From Pseudomonadota bacterium (lineage in GTDB: Bacteria > Pseudomonadota > Gammaproteobacteria > Pseudomonadales > Pseudomonadaceae), in assembly GCA_023388335.1 (NCBI GenBank), contig JAEWGL010000196.1:1-6184 (forward strand): a stretch of 6,184 nt of DNA. Direction: 5' to 3'. Made by a program: the position numbers and the translations under genes. The notes under the pieces were generated by a model. It ran no database searches. It was not told where the DNA came from and was given only the letters and a program-made list of their open reading frames with translations. Every line of letters begins with the position of its first letter. Positions within the stretch are counted from its first letter, which is position 1. This document shows positions 5,993-6,184 of the stretch, one piece after another.

Positions 5993-6184
5993 ATGAAAAG
6001 CCTCGTCGAACACCTGAGCCACTATGCGACCTATCATCGTGATCCACGCAACATCGTCACGCATTTCGTCGGTATCCCACTGATCGTGCTGGCGGTGACC
6101 ATCCTGCTCTCACGGCCCGGCTGGGCGCTGGGCGGGATGTGGCTGTCGCCAGCGCTGCTGGTCGCGGCGGCTTCGGTCTGGTTC
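5993..6184 (+). CDS. Mpo1-like (DUF962, YGL010w-type) membrane protein, N-terminal part
   Basis: Start of a small membrane protein, cut by the right edge after 64 codons. ATG at 5993 has a strong Shine-Dalgarno, GGAGG at 5982-5986, with 6-base spacing. The N-terminus carries the family pattern H-x4-N-x3-H-x2-G-x-P: H15, N20, H24, G27 and P29 in YHRDPRNIVTHFVGIP. A hydrophobic segment follows (about residues 25-40) and a second starts near residue 48. The yeast relative Mpo1 is an Fe(II)-dependent ER dioxygenase that shortens 2-hydroxy fatty acids by alpha-oxidation, and conserved His residues of this kind bind its iron. The role in bacteria is not settled, so only the family is claimed. It follows the LysR gene by 78 bases in the same direction with no good promoter noticed between, so readthrough transcription is possible. 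The rest of the protein, including further His residues, is out of view. Confidence 0.88.
   Translation, partial: MKSLVEHLSHYATYHRDPRNIVTHFVGIPLIVLAVTILLSRPGWALGGMWLSPALLVAAASVWF

Noticed and set aside
5963..6042. Small upstream frames before the DUF962 gene (ATG at 5963 with two further codons then TGA; ATGs at 5971 and 5980 out of frame with 5993)
   Set aside because: None has a Shine-Dalgarno, while GGAGG serves the ATG at 5993. Probably chance.

Overview
The window is GC-rich chromosomal DNA from a Pseudomonas, most likely of the P. putida group. The first two genes encode proteins that read, by eye and from memory, as close matches to the TtgB and TtgC solvent and antibiotic efflux proteins of that group. 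They are closer to these than to P. aeruginosa MexB and OprM. All five genes lie on the + strand.

Layout: (1) 1-1848, the C-terminal part of the RND inner-membrane pump ttgB, cut by the left edge. (2) 1845-3299, ttgC, the outer-membrane channel lipoprotein, coupled to ttgB by an ATGA overlap. (3) 3317-3344, a clear intrinsic terminator closing the efflux operon. (4) 3556-4809, an OprD-family outer-membrane porin with its own leader, which carries an AANAANAA motif (candidate Hfq/Crc target) next to the ribosome binding site. (5) 4810-4942, an intergenic stretch with a very AT-rich core (12 G/C in the 70 bases 4841-4910) that holds a sigma70-like promoter and a T-N11-A dyad. (6) 4943-5914, a LysR-type regulator, with a strong hairpin built over its stop codon. 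(7) 5993 to the right edge, the start of an Mpo1-like (DUF962) membrane protein.

TtgB and TtgC act together: with the periplasmic adaptor TtgA (expected upstream, outside the window) they form a tripartite proton-driven pump that exports drugs and solvents. The porin works in the opposite direction, as a probable uptake channel for small carboxylates or similar solutes, and looks transcribed separately. The LysR regulator's target is not evident because no divergent gene faces it. The sequence before it suggests autoregulation.

I see no mobile element, CRISPR array, RNA gene or obviously new multi-gene system. The parts worth a second look are regulatory: the AT-rich island before lysR, the possible Hfq/Crc site on the porin mRNA, and the hairpin over the lysR stop codon.
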